Assembly (NCBI RefSeq): GCF_024343775.1
Contig: NZ_RJUF01000001.1
Coordinates: 124,001 to 188,000 of the forward strand
Direction: 5' to 3'
Length of the DNA stretch: 64,000 nucleotides
From: Lacihabitans soyangensis
Lineage (GTDB): Bacteria > Bacteroidota > Bacteroidia > Cytophagales > Spirosomataceae
Part shown: positions 61,697 to 64,000 of the stretch, in pieces
How the letters are laid out: every line of letters begins with the position of its first letter
How positions within the stretch are numbered: the first letter of the stretch is position 1
Position numbers and translations under genes: made by a program
The notes under the pieces: generated by a model
The model's database searches: none
Told to the model about the DNA's origin: nothing
Seen by the model: only the letters and a program-made list of their open reading frames with translations

Positions 61697-64000
61697 ATGA
61701 TAACATTATCAAAAATTAAACAAGCTTATTATAAGCTTAAAGCACACATTTATCATGACTCCTCCGAATTATTCCAAAGAAACAAACTTGCTTTATTTGA
61801 ATGTGGTGTTAAAGAATTTGAAAAATTTACTACTCCTGAAGTATATTCTAAAGATATATTGAATAACCTAGATGATAAATTAAACCTTCTAGCAGAGTTA
61901 ATCAACAATAACCATGTTCATCATGGTTTTGAAAAATATCTCGATGAAATAAAATTATTGTATTTACCCAAACGGTTTGACAAAGGCCGCTCCCCAGATA
62001 CTTTCCTCTCAAATCAAAGAGTTTCTAGTAAATATAATCTAGAAAAGGTTACGGTTTTTGCGGATTTTCCTATTGAATTGCATTTAGTAGGTATTCTTTG
62101 GTTAATGGAGTTTGGATACAAACTTGACAAAAAACTTGATGAAGCTTGTGTTGGTAACCGCTTAATTTTGAACAAAGACAAAGAAGGGAAAATTGTTGAA
62201 GGGAGTGCCTTATTCAAACCTTACTTCGTTCAATACCAAAAATGGAGAGACAATGCTGTAAATTCTGCAAAAAAATTATTAGAAGAGGGTTCTGATATTG
62301 CATTTATTAACCTAGATGTAAAGGACTATTTTTATTCGGTTAGACTTGACTTTGAAGAAATCGAAAAGGTAATTTTTGAAAAAAACAGGGACCAAAAAAC
62401 CAGTAATAACCTTCATGATATTTTCAAAAAAATCCACTCTATATACACCTCCAAAATTAAGGATTTGGATTACCCCCATAAGCCAGATATTGATCTAGAT
62501 AAATCAATATTAAATATTAAAGAGGGACAAAATGTACTACCAATAGGATTTGCACCATCCTATGTATTGGCAAATTTTTATTTACATGATTTCGATAAAC
62601 GTCTAAAAAGAACTATTCCAAATTCTTATTTTGGCAGATACGTTGACGACATTATTATTGTCTTGAAAGATCCTTGCATTAATCCAGATAACATTTGCAA
62701 TGAAGTCGATTTTAGTTTTTCTAAATACTTGAAAATTGAAAAAAAGAATGAGGAATCAATTTCTTTCGCTATTTCAGAGGAACAATTTCAAAATGATTAT
62801 CGTGTTTCAAAATCTTCTCGTTTTATTTTAAAACACCTATACCCAATAGTAAAACTAGTTGATTTGCCCAAAGAATTTAAAAAACAAAAAGATGATAAAG
62901 AAATAGAATGTTGCACTTCTTCAATCCCTAAATCAATTTTTAAAATAACATGTTTTGAAACTTTATTTATTCAACCTGAAAAGACGTTAGTCTATTATTT
63001 TGATAAAAATGAATCAATTGCGGTTATTGATAAATTAAAAAAAGAATTAAATGATAGAGCAAGTGAATTTAGAGACATTCCAGAGGATAAAGAAGTTGAC
63101 TTAAATTTTGATGACCAAGCTTACCATTTAGTATTCGATGGTACAGAAGGTAAGATGAGAACACTAAAGGACTATCAAGAAAATAGATATGGACTAAGTA
63201 TTTTTCTAGCTCAAAGAATCTTTTCAGCATTAAAAAAAGCATCCTCCATTGACGATGGCGAAAGAGAAAAGATTTTAAATTTATTTAAAGGACTGAACAA
63301 TTTGGAATATTTTCATCTTTGGGAAAAAATATTTACCTACTTTTTGGTTTACAATGATCACAATGGTTTTTTAAAATTCTTTAAACATACTTTTGAGCAA
63401 ATACTTATTCTAAAAAACTCAGATGGAAAATTAGGTTCATCTCAAATTGAGGTTAGTCGAGTGGCTATGTCTCTTTACGATTATTTCAAAGTATCTTACC
63501 AACTGGCTATTTCGTTGAATCCTAATTTTATACTCAACTCTAAAATTAAAACCGAATTAGAGTTATTCAACAACTATATGGAATTAAACCATTTGTGGGT
63601 TTTTCTAGATAGTCCAGAAAGCATTAAAAATAACTCGTTTAGATTTCGATGGAGCAATCTTCTAAGACATCAGTATGTAGCCCATCCTATCTTAAATTTT
63701 TCAGAATTGTTGGAGTCTTGGAGTGATTTCAATCTTATTGCCCGTGATTTCCCAAAAATAGAGGATTCAGAGAAATGCTCCTTAGTCGCTGAAAAGATGA
63801 ACCTTTCACCAAGAAGGGTAAAATTTTGGGAATGTTGCATCGGGGCTGCAAATAATTTAATTCATATGGATCTAGATAAGTGGGAAATAGGTAGTAATGG
63901 TAGGCACGTAACAAATAGCACTTTCCAATTATATAGTCAGAATCAACTAAATCATGCCAAAGAATATTATAAGAAAATTAATAAAAATCACATACCATCA
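61697..64000 (+). CDS. reverse transcriptase with HEPN-type C-terminal motif (AbiA-like; 3' end outside window)
   Basis: 768 codons from ATG 61697 without a stop to the window edge. RT motifs are intact: motif A INLDVKDYFYSV with Asp207, motif B LPIGFAPSYVLANFYL, motif C FGRYVDDIIIV with Tyr315-Val-Asp317-Asp318. Residues about 350-768 are mostly helical and contain LLRHQYVAHP, that is Arg657-His658-x4-His663, the HEPN nuclease pattern. RT plus HEPN is the AbiA-type layout of abortive-infection proteins. No maturase or group II intron signs were seen. It lies on the Argonaute strand, after a hairpin, so it may have its own promoter. Confidence 0.82.
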   Translation, partial: MITLSKIKQAYYKLKAHIYHDSSELFQRNKLALFECGVKEFEKFTTPEVYSKDILNNLDDKLNLLAELINNNHVHHGFEKYLDEIKLLYLPKRFDKGRSPDTFLSNQRVSSKYNLEKVTVFADFPIELHLVGILWLMEFGYKLDKKLDEACVGNRLILNKDKEGKIVEGSALFKPYFVQYQKWRDNAVNSAKKLLEEGSDIAFINLDVKDYFYSVRLDFEEIEKVIFEKNRDQKTSNNLHDIFKKIHSIYTSKIKDLDYPHKPDIDLDKSILNIKEGQNVLPIGFAPSYVLANFYLHDFDKRLKRTIPNSYFGRYVDDIIIVLKDPCINPDNICNEVDFSFSKYLKIEKKNEESISFAISEEQFQNDYRVSKSSRFILKHLYPIVKLVDLPKEFKKQKDDKEIECCTSSIPKSIFKITCFETLFIQPEKTLVYYFDKNESIAVIDKLKKELNDRASEFRDIPEDKEVDLNFDDQAYHLVFDGTEGKMRTLKDYQENRYGLSIFLAQRIFSALKKASSIDDGEREKILNLFKGLNNLEYFHLWEKIFTYFLVYNDHNGFLKFFKHTFEQILILKNSDGKLGSSQIEVSRVAMSLYDYFKVSYQLAISLNPNFILNSKIKTELELFNNYMELNHLWVFLDSPESIKNNSFRFRWSNLLRHQYVAHPILNFSELLESWSDFNLIARDFPKIEDSEKCSLVAEKMNLSPRRVKFWECCIGAANNLIHMDLDKWEIGSNGRHVTNSTFQLYSQNQLNHAKEYYKKINKNHIPS

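Larger units (their letters stand above)
53020..64000. mobile_element. tRNA-integrated genomic island / ICE-like element (right end outside window)
   Basis: The element begins at the 3' tRNA half and is followed by a tyrosine recombinase reading inward, two excisionase/HTH-like proteins, a BT4734-like primase part and a DUF3987 helicase-like part, then Argonaute and RT cargo. This order is typical of Bacteroidota integrative elements. Because the remnant tRNA half is on the left, the other junction should lie beyond 64,000 and carry a complete tRNA-CAT gene on the minus strand. Confidence 0.85.

Noticed and set aside
61697-64000. Group II intron maturase or retron RT
   Set aside because: No intron RNA domains, no maturase X or HNH domain, and the HEPN-type tail points to an abortive-infection RT.

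Overview
The window looks like a chromosomal segment of a Bacteroidota bacterium, most likely a Cytophagales-type aerobe. The evidence is an LpxC-FabZ fusion, a type IX secretion protein with a CHU_C-like C-terminal domain, TlpA- and OmpA-like envelope proteins, a GMC oxidoreductase paired with a gluconate-2-dehydrogenase subunit-3-like protein, AT-rich intergenic DNA, and TAnnTTTG-type promoter elements. The taxonomic placement is inferred from gene content and not computed.

Left part (1-14,100). The 5' end of glgB leaves the window at the left edge. It is followed by a STAS-like small protein coupled to ribonuclease Z. A sulfate-assimilation run comes next: siroheme sulfite reductase with a HEPN-like tail, cobA, cysH, cysD and cysN. 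No APS kinase is present and CysH carries the 4Fe-4S cysteines of APS reductases, so the route should be sulfate to APS to sulfite to sulfide. The glutamate synthase pair gltB-gltD follows.

Middle part (14,100-33,800, mostly minus strand). Deoxynucleoside catabolism genes (deoB, deoC and an ALDH16-like aldehyde dehydrogenase) are interspersed with intergenic repeats and a HicBA toxin-antitoxin locus with an extra HicB. Then come carB, an AAA/DUF4143 ATPase, a TlpA-type thioredoxin, an OmpA-like protein, the GMC oxidoreductase with its partner, and alaS. Between carB and the GMC gene are two short remnants, one of an OmpA-like gene tail and one of the GMC gene tail. They record a past tandem duplication.

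Right chromosomal part (33,800-52,980). An LRR protein, a MerR-like regulator and dprA run on the plus strand, with uvrB and a small unknown gene further on. Minus-strand genes include envelope proteins, an alpha/beta hydrolase, a DUF4920 protein, a large T9SS protein, a retropepsin-like gene broken by one stop codon, an ABC ATPase, the lipid A genes lpxA, lpxC-fabZ and lpxD, and an HD-domain hydrolase.

Mobile element (about 53,020 to beyond 64,000). A detached 3' half of a tRNA with CAT anticodon marks one attachment junction. It is followed by a tyrosine recombinase, an unknown integrase-linked gene, two small HTH proteins, a split primase/helicase module, a PIWI/Argonaute protein with degenerate catalytic residues, and a reverse transcriptase (YVDD) still open at the right edge. 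The reverse transcriptase has a C-terminal HEPN-type motif, as in AbiA-like abortive-infection proteins. The Argonaute plus RT-HEPN cargo is the most interesting part of the window.
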